From: Cupriavidus basilensis
GTDB taxonomy: Bacteria; Pseudomonadota; Gammaproteobacteria; Burkholderiales; Burkholderiaceae
Length of the DNA stretch: 64,000 nucleotides
Direction: 5' to 3'
Assembly (NCBI RefSeq): GCF_000832305.1
Contig: NZ_CP010537.1
Span: 1,798,001-1,862,000, forward strand
A program made the translations under genes and the position numbers. The notes below the pieces were generated by a model. It was not told where the DNA came from, searched no databases, and saw nothing but the letters and a program-made list of their open reading frames with translations. Shown here one piece after another: positions 1-8,034 of this stretch (position 1 is its first letter; each line of letters opens with the position of its first letter).

Positions 1-467
1 TGCTCGAATCCGTGGTGCTGGCGGTGGCAGAGCGCAGCGGCGCCACCCGGATCTGGCATCGTACCGTGGCTGCGCAGCGGGCACTGGCCGACGAGGCCAT
101 GGCGGTGCTGGCCAGCCTGCGCCTGGACGCCGAGGCCGATACCGAGACGCGCAGCCTGCCATACGGCAAGCAGCGTCTGCTGGAAATCGCGCTGGCGCTG
201 GCCACCCGGCCCGCCATCCTGCTGCTGGATGAACCCGCGGCGGGCATTCCGGCCGGGGAGAGCGCCGAGCTGTTCGGCGTGATCGCCGGTTTGCCGCGCG
301 GCATCACCATCCTGTTTATCGAGCACGACATGGACCTGGTATTCCGCTTTGCTGAGCGCATCACGGTGCTGGTGGGTGGCCGCGTGCTCACCGAGGGCAC
401 GCCCGCGGAGATCGGCGCCGATCCCCGCGTCAGGGAGGTATACCTCGGGCAGGCTGCCCATGACTGA
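1..467 (+). CDS. livG: Branched-chain amino acid ABC transporter ATPase LivG, C-terminal part
   Basis: This is the 3' part of an ABC ATPase whose beginning lies before the window; the reading frame is open from base 3 and stops at 465-467. Visible are a variant signature motif (SLPYGKQRLLEIA), a Walker B with D-loop (ILLLDEPAAGI) and an H-loop (LFIEHDMD). The YGKQRLLEIA form of the signature and the closing GTPAEIGADPRVREVYLG are typical of LivG, one of the two cytoplasmic ATPases that power HAAT-family import of branched-chain amino acids or related compounds. The stop codon overlaps the start of the next ATPase by 8 bases, so the two are translationally coupled. The permease genes are presumably upstream, outside the window. 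The real substrate may be another amide or aromatic compound. Confidence 0.9.
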   Translation, partial: LESVVLAVAERSGATRIWHRTVAAQRALADEAMAVLASLRLDAEADTETRSLPYGKQRLLEIALALATRPAILLLDEPAAGIPAGESAELFGVIAGLPRGITILFIEHDMDLVFRFAERITVLVGGRVLTEGTPAEIGADPRVREVYLGQAAHD

Positions 468-1161
468 ACTGCTGCGGGTGCAGGGGCTGAGCGCGGGCTA
501 TGGCGACGCCGTCGTGCTTGACGGCATCGACCTGGTGCTGGAAGCCGGCGAGAGCCTGGCCTTGCTGGGCCGCAACGGGGTGGGCAAGAGCACGCTGCTG
601 ATGACGTTGATGGGCCTGACCCGGCAGCGGCGCGGCAGCCTGTCCTGGCGCGGGCGCGACCTGGCGCGGCTGGCGGCGCACCAGCGCGCCGCCGCCGGCC
701 TGGGATGGGTGCCGCAGGAGCGCTGCATGTTCCCGTCCCTGACCGTGGAGGAACACCTGACGGCGGTGGCGCGTCCGGGCCACTGGCATGTCGCTCGGGT
801 CTACGAAGTCTTTCCCCGACTGCAGGAACGGCGCGCAAACCTGGGCAACCAGTTGTCGGGGGGAGAACAGCAGATGCTGGCGATTGGCAGGGCGCTCATG
901 GTAAACCCGGCCCTGCTATTACTCGACGAGCCGATGGAGGGATTGGCGCCTATTATTGTTCAGGAATTGCAGCATGTGATACGCCGCTTGATCGAAGAGG
1001 GCGGCATGGCTGTGATCGTGGTGGAGCAGCACGCTCGCCTGGCGCTTGGCATGACGCGGCGTGCGATGGTGCTCGATCGCGGCAGGGTAGTGTTTGAGTC
1101 GACCAGCGCGGAGCTGCTGGCGGACAAGGCCAGTTTGGACAGGTTGCTGACGGTTGCCTGA
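460..1161 (+). CDS. livF: Branched-chain amino acid ABC transporter ATPase LivF
   Basis: A complete 233-residue ABC ATPase. Walker A is GRNGVGKST at residues 37-45, the signature LSGGEQQML begins at 132, Walker B LLLLDEP is at 152-158 and the H-loop histidine is about 191. Size and sequence fit LivF, the shorter partner of LivG in HAAT-family importers. The ATG at 460 overlaps the livG stop (ATG at 460-462, TGA at 465-467). An in-frame extension to 349 exists but would run inside livG and is not needed. No terminator is obvious after it, and 126 bases separate it from the next gene. A solute-binding protein of the matching type is encoded nearby on the opposite strand (1871-3046) and could feed this transporter, which is inference. 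Confidence 0.93.
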   Translation: MTELLRVQGLSAGYGDAVVLDGIDLVLEAGESLALLGRNGVGKSTLLMTLMGLTRQRRGSLSWRGRDLARLAAHQRAAAGLGWVPQERCMFPSLTVEEHLTAVARPGHWHVARVYEVFPRLQERRANLGNQLSGGEQQMLAIGRALMVNPALLLLDEPMEGLAPIIVQELQHVIRRLIEEGGMAVIVVEQHARLALGMTRRAMVLDRGRVVFESTSAELLADKASLDRLLTVA

Positions 1162-1195
1162 GCCCAACCCCGGTATGGTCAACCGGCGGCAGGCG

Positions 1196-1228
1196 ATTGG
1201 CGGCGAACGTTGGCGGCCGTTGGCGGCA
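1196..1228 (+). repeat. Short imperfect repeat, unit TTGGCGGC
   Basis: Three copies of a 10-base unit lie in the gap after livF: ATTGGCGGCG at 1196-1205, GTTGGCGGCC at 1209-1218 and GTTGGCGGCA at 1219-1228. The last two are directly adjacent. No function is apparent; it may be slippage-prone low-complexity sequence. Confidence 0.5.
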
Positions 1229-1287
1229 ACGACGCCTTCGGCCATCGGCAGTGCCCATTTTTCGCAGGCGGGTAGTCACGGGGAACT

Positions 1288-1890
1288 ATGGAAACCCATG
1301 AGCAGAACCGGCTCGTCAACGCCTATATCCAGCGTTACAGCCGCTACGACCCGGCCATTGGCCGTCACGAGGTGCGCTCGTTCTGGGTCTGGCAGGCCTG
1401 CGACTGGCTCGGCGTCAACGACCCCGAAGGGTTATGGCGGCTGGTGCTGGAAGTCCTGGCCCGCACCGACAGTCCCCGCGTACTTGGCGCACTTGCCGCC
1501 GGCGAGCTTGAAGACCTGATCGAGTACCACGGCCCGGCCTTCATCGGCCGCATCGAGCAGGAGGCCGCGCGCGACCCGCGCTTTCGCCGCCTGCTGTGCG
1601 GCGTCTGGCGCAGTTCCACGCCCGAGGTCTGGGCGCGCGTGCTGGCCGCCAGCGACAGCAACTTCAACGAAGTGCCGCAGCGCGCGATGTGGATATGCTA
1701 CGACCAGCATGGCGGGGATGCGCAGGGCGCGGCGGCGCAGCCCGATGGCGAGGCTGGCGTGTCTCGCGAGGCCCACAGACAGCCTGCCCGTATCGTGCCA
1801 TCGCCGTCGTGGTTGCCGCAGCGTGAAGGCGCAATGCACGCAGACTCGCCGCCGCATCGCGCCGCCTGGCCTACTTCCCCGGATCCTTGA
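1288..1890 (+). CDS. DUF6869-like hypothetical protein with an odd C-terminal tail
   Basis: A 200-residue soluble protein with no signal peptide or membrane segment. Residues about 20-125 look like the DUF6869 family: a VWQACDW segment, then LAAGELEDLIEYHGPAFIGR, RIEQEA, FRRLLCGVW and a closing VWARVL. These are conserved in small bacterial proteins of unknown role, and I assign the family from memory of this pattern. The ATG at 1288 follows a GGGA. After about residue 145 the composition changes to a low-complexity tail rich in Pro, Ala, Arg and His, unlike the first part, which could be a natural tail or the result of an upstream frameshift that removed the original stop. It lies between livF and the convergent binding-protein gene (19-base overlap of the stop regions). 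No function is proposed. Confidence 0.6.
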   Translation: METHEQNRLVNAYIQRYSRYDPAIGRHEVRSFWVWQACDWLGVNDPEGLWRLVLEVLARTDSPRVLGALAAGELEDLIEYHGPAFIGRIEQEAARDPRFRRLLCGVWRSSTPEVWARVLAASDSNFNEVPQRAMWICYDQHGGDAQGAAAQPDGEAGVSREAHRQPARIVPSPSWLPQREGAMHADSPPHRAAWPTSPDP

Positions 1891-3046
1891 CGTTGTCGAA
1901 TTTGTCGAACTCCACGTTGTGGAGCTCGCCGCCAACCTTTTCCACGCGCCGGATATAGACGGTCTGGACCACGTCGCGGGTGTCCGGGTCGATCATGATC
2001 GGGCCGCGCGGGCTGGCGATCTTCATGCCCTTGAGCGCCGCGACGAACTTGCCGCCGTCGGTGGCACCGCCGGTCTTCTTCAACGCATCGTAGATCGCGC
2101 GCATGCCGTCGTAGGCGGCCACGGCCATGAAGTTAGGCCGGCCGGCGCCAGGGTTGGCTTCGGCAAAGGCCTTCAGGAAGGTCTTGTTCTCGGGCGAATC
2201 GTGCGCCATCGAGTAATGGAACGACGTGATCACGCCCAGCGTGGCGTCGCCCATGGCCGGCAGCACGTGGTCGTCGGTCAGGTCGCCGGTGGCGATCACG
2301 CGGATGCCGGCCTCGGCCAGGCCGCGCTCGCGAAAGCCTTTCATGAACGCCACGCCTTGCTCGCCGGCGGGCAGGAACAGAAACACCGCCTCCGGCCTGG
2401 CGTCCTTGATGCGCTGGATGAACGGCGCGAACTCCGGGTTGCGCAGCGGCACCCGGATCGATTCGACCACCTGTCCGCCGCCGCCGATGAAGTTGGTCTT
2501 GAACGCGGTCTCCGCGTCGATCCCCGGCGCGTAGTCCGCCACCAGCGTCACTACCTTGCGCACCTTGTTCTTGATGGCCCAGGTGGCCATCGGCGCCGAG
2601 ATCTGCGGCAAGGTCATCGACACCCGCGCGATATACGCGGATTTGGTGGTGATCGAGGACGACGCTGCGTTGAAGATCACCATCGGCTTGCTGGCCTGCT
2701 CGGCAATCGGCGCCACTGCCAGGGCCTCGGGCGTGAGGCCGAAGCCGGCCAGCACGTCGACCTTGTCGCGCACCACCAGCTCCTGTGCCAGCCGCTTTGC
2801 CACATCCGGGGCCGGGCCCGTGGTGTCCTTGCTGATGATCTGCACCTTGCGTCCCGCCACGGTATCGCCATTGAGCTTCTGGAACGCCTTGATGCCGCCT
2901 TCCATCTGCTTGCCATAGTCGGCAAAGCTGCCCGAGAAGGGCGCGATCAGCCCGATCCTGACGGGATCGGCGGCGTGGGCGAGCGAAGGCGCCACGGCAA
3001 GCACGCTGCAAGCCGCGAGGGCACGCAGCAAGGGGGCAAAGGTCAT
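1871..3046 (-). CDS. Leu/Ile/Val-type ABC transporter substrate-binding protein
   Basis: A 391-residue periplasmic protein of the type I binding fold (Peripla_BP_6, LivJ/LivK-like). It has a Sec signal peptide ending near AHA/ADP at about residue 25, then the usual opening VRIGLIAPFSGSFADYGKQM, the GIKAFQKLNG segment and the AAYDGMRAIYDAL helix near the end. The ATG at 3046 has an AGGAGA Shine-Dalgarno eight bases upstream; a longer frame to 3223 has none. It would bind an amino acid, amide or aromatic acid in the periplasm and deliver it to a HAAT-type permease. It is on the strand opposite to livGF and separated from it by one gene, so it may be the cognate binding protein or an orphan. Its 3' end overlaps the end of the DUF6869-like gene. 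Confidence 0.9.
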   Translation of the reverse strand: MTFAPLLRALAACSVLAVAPSLAHAADPVRIGLIAPFSGSFADYGKQMEGGIKAFQKLNGDTVAGRKVQIISKDTTGPAPDVAKRLAQELVVRDKVDVLAGFGLTPEALAVAPIAEQASKPMVIFNAASSSITTKSAYIARVSMTLPQISAPMATWAIKNKVRKVVTLVADYAPGIDAETAFKTNFIGGGGQVVESIRVPLRNPEFAPFIQRIKDARPEAVFLFLPAGEQGVAFMKGFRERGLAEAGIRVIATGDLTDDHVLPAMGDATLGVITSFHYSMAHDSPENKTFLKAFAEANPGAGRPNFMAVAAYDGMRAIYDALKKTGGATDGGKFVAALKGMKIASPRGPIMIDPDTRDVVQTVYIRRVEKVGGELHNVEFDKFDNVKDPGK

Positions 3047-3243
3047 CGATGGTCTCCTGGTCGAGTGCGCTCTGGTCCCGCAAAGGGGCTGGGCGGGTGC
3101 TGGCGCGGGGCACTGGCAGAGGAGTTTAGGGGGCAGGGCGGTTTGGTGCAATCGGGGCTTGCGCAAAGGGCTGCGGCCAGCCACGCGCAGTCGGCATAGA
3201 ATGCGCGCTGGCTCAGATACCACCCATGCGGTGCAAATCGGGA

Positions 3244-3804
3244 ATGATGAAAGTACTTGCGCTATCCGGCAGCCTGCGGGCCGTGTCCGTCAATTCCGCG
3301 CTGCTGCGCGCGGCCGCGCGGCTGGCGCCAGCGAATGTGTCGGTCGCCGTGTTCAGCGGCCTTGGGGAGTTGCCGCTGTTCAACCCGGACGGCGAGGCAT
3401 GTCCGCATGCCAGCGTCATACGTTTTTTTACCGAGGTGGCGCAGGCGGATGCGCTGCTGATCGCCAGCCCTGAGTACGCGCACGGCGTGACCGGCACGAT
3501 CAAGAATGCGCTGGACTGGCTGGTGGGCTACGAGCCGTTCGCCTTCAAGCCGGTCGCCGTGCTCAATGCATCGCCGCGCGCGCACCATGCCGATGCGGCA
3601 CTGCGCGAGACCTTGAAGACGATGGCCGCCGTCATTATCGAGCCGGCGTCGATCACCGTGCCATTGCTGGGCGCCGGGCTGGATGAGGATGGCATGGTCT
3701 CGACGCCGGCCATTGCCGCTGCCATTCAAGAAGCGCTGGTGGCGCTGTACGATGCCGTCGTCCTTAACAAGACGACGGCAGCTGCCACATTTCCGCTTGC
3801 GTGA
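3244..3804 (+). CDS. NADPH-dependent FMN reductase family protein
   Basis: A 186-residue flavodoxin-like protein. The N-terminal SGSLRAVSVN is the FMN phosphate-binding loop of the NADPH-dependent FMN reductase (ChrR/YieF/SsuE-like) family, and SPEYAHGVTGTIKNALDWL is the family's second hallmark around the isoalloxazine ring. It probably reduces FMN, quinones or an electrophile with NADPH in the cytoplasm; the physiological substrate cannot be read from the sequence. Two adjacent ATGs (3244 and 3247) precede the conserved first strand; another in-frame ATG at 3226 has no Shine-Dalgarno. It is divergent from the binding-protein gene, with 197 bases between starts, and is convergent with the chemoreceptor gene. 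Confidence 0.85.
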   Translation: MMKVLALSGSLRAVSVNSALLRAAARLAPANVSVAVFSGLGELPLFNPDGEACPHASVIRFFTEVAQADALLIASPEYAHGVTGTIKNALDWLVGYEPFAFKPVAVLNASPRAHHADAALRETLKTMAAVIIEPASITVPLLGAGLDEDGMVSTPAIAAAIQEALVALYDAVVLNKTTAAATFPLA

Positions 3805-3862
3805 CCGGTTAGCGGCTGGCCGCTGGCGGAGCGCCGCAGGAGGATCAGGACGGTCTGGCGGT

Positions 3863-5407
3863 TCAGGCAGCCACGAGGCGGAACGTGGATACGGCTTCCT
3901 TCAGGCGCTGGGCCTGCTCTTCCAGCGATCCCGCGGCGGCCGCGGCTTGCTCCACCAGTGCGGCGTTCTGCTGCGTCACCGTGTCCATCTGGGTGACGGC
4001 CTGGTTGACCTGCTCGATGCCGGCGCTCTGCTCGGCCGAGGCGGCGCTGATCTCGCCCATGATGTCGGTCACGCGTTTTACCGCGCCCACGATCTCATCC
4101 ATGGTCTGGCCGGCCTTGGTGACCAGTTGCGAGCCCTTTTCCACGCGCTCGACCGAGTCGCCGATCAGCGACTTGATCTCCTTGGCGGCGGTTGCGCTGC
4201 GCTGTGCCAGGCTGCGCACCTCGCCGGCCACCACCGCAAAGCCCCGGCCTTGCTCACCCGCGCGGGCGGCTTCCACCGCGGCATTCAGGGCGAGGATGTT
4301 GGTCTGGAAGGCAATGCCCTCGATCACGGCAATGATGTCGGCCACCTTGCGCGAAGCGCCGTTGATCTCCTGCATGGTGTCGACCACCTGGCCAACCACC
4401 GCGCCGCCCTTGATCGCGATCTCGGAGGCGTTGACGGCGAGCGAGCTGGCCTGCTTGGCGTTGTCCGCGTTCTGGCGGACGATGCTGGTCAGCTCCTCCA
4501 TGCTGGAGGCTGTTTCCTGCAGTGACGACGCTTGTTCTTCCGTGCGCTGGGACAGATCCGTGTTGCCTGCGGCGATCTGGCTCGTGCCGGACGCGATGGA
4601 TTCGGTGCCGGTGCGCACCTGGGTCACGATGCGCAGGATGTTGCCATTCATGTCGCCCAGGGCGCGCAGCAACTGGCCGGTCTCGTCCTTGCTGTCCGAG
4701 CGGATGTGGCTGGTCAGGTCGCCCGACGCCACCTTGCGTGCGAAGCCCACGGCGCGATGCAGCGGCGCGGTGATGCCGGCGGTCAGCCATACCGAGAACG
4801 CGACGCCGATGGCCAGCACCAGCACGCCAAGCGCGATCAGGCGATTGCGCGCGCTGAGGTAGATCTCGTTGATATCCAATGCGGTCTGGTCAATGCTGGC
4901 GCGCTGGATATCGAGCAGCTTCTGGATCTCGGCAAGATAGGCGTTGCCGGCAGGCACGAACTCGCTCTCGAGCACCTGGTTGGCTTCGTCGGTCTGGCCG
5001 GCTTCCTTGAGCTTGGTGATCTTGTCGCGCGAGTCGTTGTACGGCTTGCGCACGGTCTGGATCGTCTTGAATGCCGCCTTCTCCGCGTCGGAGGACAGCA
5101 TCGGCTCGAGCTTGTCGCGCAACGCCGCGATGGCATCGACCGACCCCTTTGTCTCGGCGGCGAAGAACGCGCCCAGGCTCGGGTCGGCACTGCGCGCCAC
5201 AGCGGTGGTGCGGCGCACGCTCGTATGCATCAGGCGATACCAGTCGCTGACGACCCGCTCCTTGGCCAGCGGCTGCTGCATCATGTCGTGCGTGTGGCTG
5301 GCCACGTCCTGCAACCCCAGGATGCTGAACACGGTCATGAGCGTTGACAGCAGCAGCACCACGCCAAAGCCAATGCCAAGGCGTACCCCGATTCCAAGAT
5401 TTTTCAT
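3863..5407 (-). CDS. Methyl-accepting chemotaxis protein
   Basis: A 514-residue transmembrane chemoreceptor. A membrane segment lies at about 9-31, a helical periplasmic sensor of the four-helix-bundle MCP type at 32-188, a second membrane segment at about 190-212, HAMP at 213-265, and the cytoplasmic signalling domain follows. The hairpin tip is present and well conserved ([20 protein letters not shown], then [20 protein letters not shown]). The C-terminus ends FRLVAA, with no NWETF-type CheR/CheB tether. The start at 5407 is chosen because the frame upstream (to 5701) is not receptor-like. A good sigma-28 promoter lies 116-142 bases upstream, so the gene belongs to the flagellar/chemotaxis regulon. 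The ligand is unknown. Confidence 0.93.
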   Translation of the reverse strand: MKNLGIGVRLGIGFGVVLLLSTLMTVFSILGLQDVASHTHDMMQQPLAKERVVSDWYRLMHTSVRRTTAVARSADPSLGAFFAAETKGSVDAIAALRDKLEPMLSSDAEKAAFKTIQTVRKPYNDSRDKITKLKEAGQTDEANQVLESEFVPAGNAYLAEIQKLLDIQRASIDQTALDINEIYLSARNRLIALGVLVLAIGVAFSVWLTAGITAPLHRAVGFARKVASGDLTSHIRSDSKDETGQLLRALGDMNGNILRIVTQVRTGTESIASGTSQIAAGNTDLSQRTEEQASSLQETASSMEELTSIVRQNADNAKQASSLAVNASEIAIKGGAVVGQVVDTMQEINGASRKVADIIAVIEGIAFQTNILALNAAVEAARAGEQGRGFAVVAGEVRSLAQRSATAAKEIKSLIGDSVERVEKGSQLVTKAGQTMDEIVGAVKRVTDIMGEISAASAEQSAGIEQVNQAVTQMDTVTQQNAALVEQAAAAAGSLEEQAQRLKEAVSTFRLVAA

Positions 5408-5522
5408 TTTCTTCTGCCTGAATGGAAATAATACGGTGGCGAAATGCTGGTCCGGAGGACGCGGATTCGCTCTATTGTCAGCCGCGCCGTTCTGTCGCGA
5501 ACGCATTTGCGGGCTATGGTGA

Positions 5523-5549
5523 ATATCGGCAATTGAGGTGGGAACTTGA
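5523..5549 (-). promoter_or_regulatory. Sigma-28 (FliA) promoter for the chemoreceptor
   Basis: On the minus strand TCAAGTTC (5549-5542), an 11-base spacer and GCCGATAT (5530-5523) match the FliA consensus TAAAGTTT-N11-GCCGATAA at nearly every important position with the exact spacing. Transcription would start about 105 bases upstream of the chemoreceptor ATG. Confidence 0.75.
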
Positions 5550-5693
5550 GTGCCGGGGCTTGTTGCCTGGCGAGGATGGCGTGCCCAGGCGGATGCATGA
5601 AGGAAATGCGGCCAGGCATGCCGTGGCTCGCACGCGAAGATCCACCCGGACCTGATCTTCATCGCATGCACTCGATATCGGGTATTGACCTGC

Positions 5694-5722
5694 AAATGCA
5701 AAAGGGAGCCACATGGGCTCCC
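5694..5722 (-). terminator. Rho-independent terminator of the HU-like gene
   Basis: On the minus strand GGGAGCC, a five-base loop and GGCTCCC form a perfect 7-bp stem (5722-5704), followed directly by TTTT. It lies 35 bases after the HU-like stop codon. Confidence 0.8.
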
Positions 5723-5757
5723 TCTTGTTCCAGCTACGGCCTGTTTGCCCGCTCAGC

Positions 5758-6189
5758 TTACAGCGCGGCGTCCTTCAGCTTCTTCATCGGGCGAACCTTG
5801 ACCTTGACGGTCGCCGGCTTGGCGGCGAACCACTGGTCTTCGCCGGTGAACGGGTTCTTGCCGAAGCGCTTCTTGGTGGCGGCGACCTGGGTTGCCACGA
5901 CCTTGAACAGGCCGGGCAGGGTGAATTCGCCAGCGCCCTTCTTGTGCACCGCGCTCAGGATGGTGTTTTCCAGATGGACCAGCACGGTCTTGACCGTCTT
6001 GGCATCCAGTTCAGTCTGGGCCACCAGGTGGGCCACCAGGCTGGACTTGTTGAAGGTGTCCTTCAGGGGTTTCACCGCCGGCGCGGCCGCTGCGACCTTC
6101 TTTGCCGGAGCCGCCTTCTTTGCCGGCGCCGCCTTCTTGGCGGCAGGCTTGGCGGTGGTCTTTACGACAGCATTTGCTTTGGTAGCCAT
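5758..6189 (-). CDS. HU-family DNA-binding protein with histone H1-like N-terminal tail
   Basis: A 143-residue nucleoid protein in two parts. Residues 1-42 are a Lys/Ala/Pro-rich tail with repeated AAPAKK/PAAKKAAP units, like eukaryotic H1 tails. Residues about 45-140 are an HU/IHF-type fold (FNKSSLVAHLVAQTELDAKT, GEFTLPGLFKV, RFGKNPFTGE in the DNA-binding arm, then the basic VKVKVRPMKKLKDA). Such tailed HU proteins are common in Burkholderiaceae. It should bind and compact DNA. It is monocistronic, with its own terminator and a 23-base palindrome upstream. A classical HU (hupB) is encoded separately at 57225-57506, so this is the second HU-like gene of the window. Confidence 0.92.
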   Translation of the reverse strand: MATKANAVVKTTAKPAAKKAAPAKKAAPAKKVAAAAPAVKPLKDTFNKSSLVAHLVAQTELDAKTVKTVLVHLENTILSAVHKKGAGEFTLPGLFKVVATQVAATKKRFGKNPFTGEDQWFAAKPATVKVKVRPMKKLKDAAL

Positions 6190-6220
6190 GGATTATGGAG
6201 TCTTGTTTTCGTTGAATGAC

Positions 6221-6243
6221 GCTTGCTGCCGACGGCAGCAAGC
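6221..6243. repeat. 23-base palindrome upstream of the HU-like gene
   Basis: GCTTGCTGCCG (6221-6231), one central base, and CGGCAGCAAGC (6233-6243) form a perfect inverted repeat that starts 32 bases before the HU-like ATG. The one-base centre suits a dimeric regulator's operator better than an RNA hairpin, but a leader stem or an end-of-transcript structure for the Coq4-like gene upstream is also possible. No T-run follows on either strand. Confidence 0.6.
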
Positions 6244-6384
6244 GCATGGGGAGCATAGCATTCCCGGTGGCGCCTGCCAAACGCCTGCCATCACGCCGGG
6301 GCCGCTCCACGTCCCCTTCATGGACCCGGCCGGGCGCTACCAGCACGGCGTAGCGCCTGGAGCCTGGTCGGAAGACAGCGATTG

Positions 6385-7122
6385 CTAAGCCGCGCCCTGT
6401 GGCTGGCATTGCGCGGCCTTGCTGGCCGCCTGGTACAGCACGGGTTCGAGGATGCCCAGCCGCGCGCGCGCTGCCTCGAGCGGCTCATGCAGCAGCGTCT
6501 CGTAGTCCTCGGCCATCAGCCACTTCGCCTTGCGTCCATGCCGATACCCCTCGACAACGGCGCGCAGGTACGCGGTGTTGCCGGTCTTGCGCAGGCTCTG
6601 CAAGGCGGTAGCAGCGGCGATGAATGCCCAGCCGAGGCCGCCGGTCTGTGCGTAGCTGAACGCCACCAGCGCTGCTTCGCCCAGGTTCTCGTCGGCCTTG
6701 TAGCCGGTCAGCACATGCCAGATGTCATGGATATCGCGGGTGCGCCTGCCTAACCAGGCATAGGGGTCTTCCACCAGCGGCTCGCGGTCGAGGTTTGAAA
6801 TCTTGGCCAGCCCTGTCGCGCTGTAGCCCGTTTCTTCCAGGAACGAGCGGTAGGCAGCCCCGAGCGTGCCGGGCGCGAAGCTGGCGATGAACGCCGGGTC
6901 GGAGAAGCGCTCCGTCAGTTCGACGCGAAGATAAGCCAGCCGCCGCCCGCTCGTGGTCCTCAGGAGCCGCGCGTAGTTCTTCGGCGTGGACGGTCCGTTA
7001 AGGGCGCGCATGATGAGAAACACTTGCGTGGTGTCGTCTCCGTTTGCCAGCAGCTTGCGGATCGCACGGAATGCGGCTGGAAAGTCACGCTTATAGAGAG
7101 CGGGGGAGGTCGCTATGTCCAT
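6385..7122 (-). CDS. Coq4-like protein (ubiquinone biosynthesis family)
   Basis: A 245-residue protein of the Coq4 family. The metal-site motif HDIWH is at residues 132-136 in the context RRTRDIHDIWHVLTGY, followed by a glutamate near 149, and a long helical C-terminal part follows. In eukaryotes Coq4 acts in coenzyme Q biosynthesis at ring carbon C1 and organises the Coq complex; bacterial homologues are less well characterised. There is no signal peptide. The ATG at 7122 is preceded by AGAGGAACGAGG; a longer frame to 7320 is rejected as it overlaps the divergent regulator. It is divergent from a Crp/Fnr-type regulator with 181 bases between starts, so that regulator may control it. No other ubiquinone gene is in the window. 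Confidence 0.82.
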   Translation of the reverse strand: MDIATSPALYKRDFPAAFRAIRKLLANGDDTTQVFLIMRALNGPSTPKNYARLLRTTSGRRLAYLRVELTERFSDPAFIASFAPGTLGAAYRSFLEETGYSATGLAKISNLDREPLVEDPYAWLGRRTRDIHDIWHVLTGYKADENLGEAALVAFSYAQTGGLGWAFIAAATALQSLRKTGNTAYLRAVVEGYRHGRKAKWLMAEDYETLLHEPLEAARARLGILEPVLYQAASKAAQCQPQGAA

Positions 7123-7303
7123 TGCCTCGTTCCTCTTGTCGGGGTTGTTGCCGGGATTGCTGCCGGGATGGCGAAGTCGCCGGTGCTTCGGGTCTTCAGG
7201 GTTTCCAGGGTTTTCATCCAGGTCCCTGATTGCAATGAGCGATCTTTGCAGGGAATGGCCGACTACAATGTCGCCTTCCTGACATAAGACTACGATTGGC
7301 GCA

Positions 7304-8008
7304 GTGTCAAAATCATCCACCCCCGAGGACTACCTCGCCGCCCTGCGATCCAGCGCATGGTTCGCCGGTCTTGCCGCTGATTTTCAACGGTGGATCGTGG
7401 CGCACGCCAAGGTCAGGTCACTAGCTGCGGGCCAGCGCCTGTTCGCGTACGGGGACCCGGCGGATGGCCTGTACTTTGTGGTGGCTGGCGCCATCCGCAT
7501 GACCAGTTCCTCCGCCGATGGCAAGGAGGCACTGCTGGCTTTTGCGGAAACGCCGCAATGGTTCGGCGAGGTTGCCTTGTTTGACGCCTTGCCGCGCGCC
7601 CACGATGCCTGGATCGAGACCGACGTGGTGCTGCTGCATATCGGCCAGCAGGATGCGGTGCGGTTTCTCGACGAAAATCCGGTGCACTGGAAAGCGGTGG
7701 GCCTGCTGATGGCCCCAAAGCTCAGGCTGGCGTTCGAAGCGATTGGCTCGTCGGTGCTGATGCCTGTGCCGGTCAGGCTGGCGCGCCGCTTGCTGGCCAT
7801 CGCGGGCGGCTATGGCGAGCGCCATGGCCTGAGCAAGCGGGTGATCAACGTGCAGCAGGAGCAACTCGGCTTGATGCTGTCGGTTTCCCGGCAAACAGTG
7901 AACCAGATTCTCAGGGATTTCGAGGCGCAGGGCCTGGTGCAGCGCACGCGCGGGTCCGTCGAGATCCTGGATCTCGCGTCGCTGCGAAGATTCGCGGAGG
8001 TCGGCTAG
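7304..8008 (+). CDS. Crp/Fnr-family transcriptional regulator
   Basis: A 234-residue regulator. Residues about 20-130 form a cyclic-nucleotide-binding beta-roll (GQRLFAYGDPADGLYFVVAG, then WFGEVALFD), and about 160-225 a winged helix-turn-helix with VQQEQLGLMLSVSRQTVNQ as the recognition unit. The N-terminal cysteines of an Fnr iron-sulfur cluster are absent, so an oxygen-sensing cluster is unlikely; the ligand could be cAMP, another nucleotide or none. The start is a GTG at 7304 with no strong Shine-Dalgarno, and the next in-frame starts would cut into the beta-roll. It is divergent from the Coq4-like gene and convergent with the Hsp70 operon (26 bases between the stops). Autoregulation and control of the Coq4-like gene are inferred from the arrangement. 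Confidence 0.9.
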   Translation: MSKSSTPEDYLAALRSSAWFAGLAADFQRWIVAHAKVRSLAAGQRLFAYGDPADGLYFVVAGAIRMTSSSADGKEALLAFAETPQWFGEVALFDALPRAHDAWIETDVVLLHIGQQDAVRFLDENPVHWKAVGLLMAPKLRLAFEAIGSSVLMPVPVRLARRLLAIAGGYGERHGLSKRVINVQQEQLGLMLSVSRQTVNQILRDFEAQGLVQRTRGSVEILDLASLRRFAEVG

Positions 8009-8034
8009 GCCATGCCGGCCCGCCGCGACCGCAC

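Larger units (their letters stand above)
5408..5757. other. Intergenic region between chemoreceptor and HU-like gene
   Basis: This 350-base stretch has no convincing gene. It holds the sigma-28 promoter of the chemoreceptor (5523-5549) and the terminator of the HU-like gene (5694-5722). Short open frames here lack ribosome sites and family features. Confidence 0.7.
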
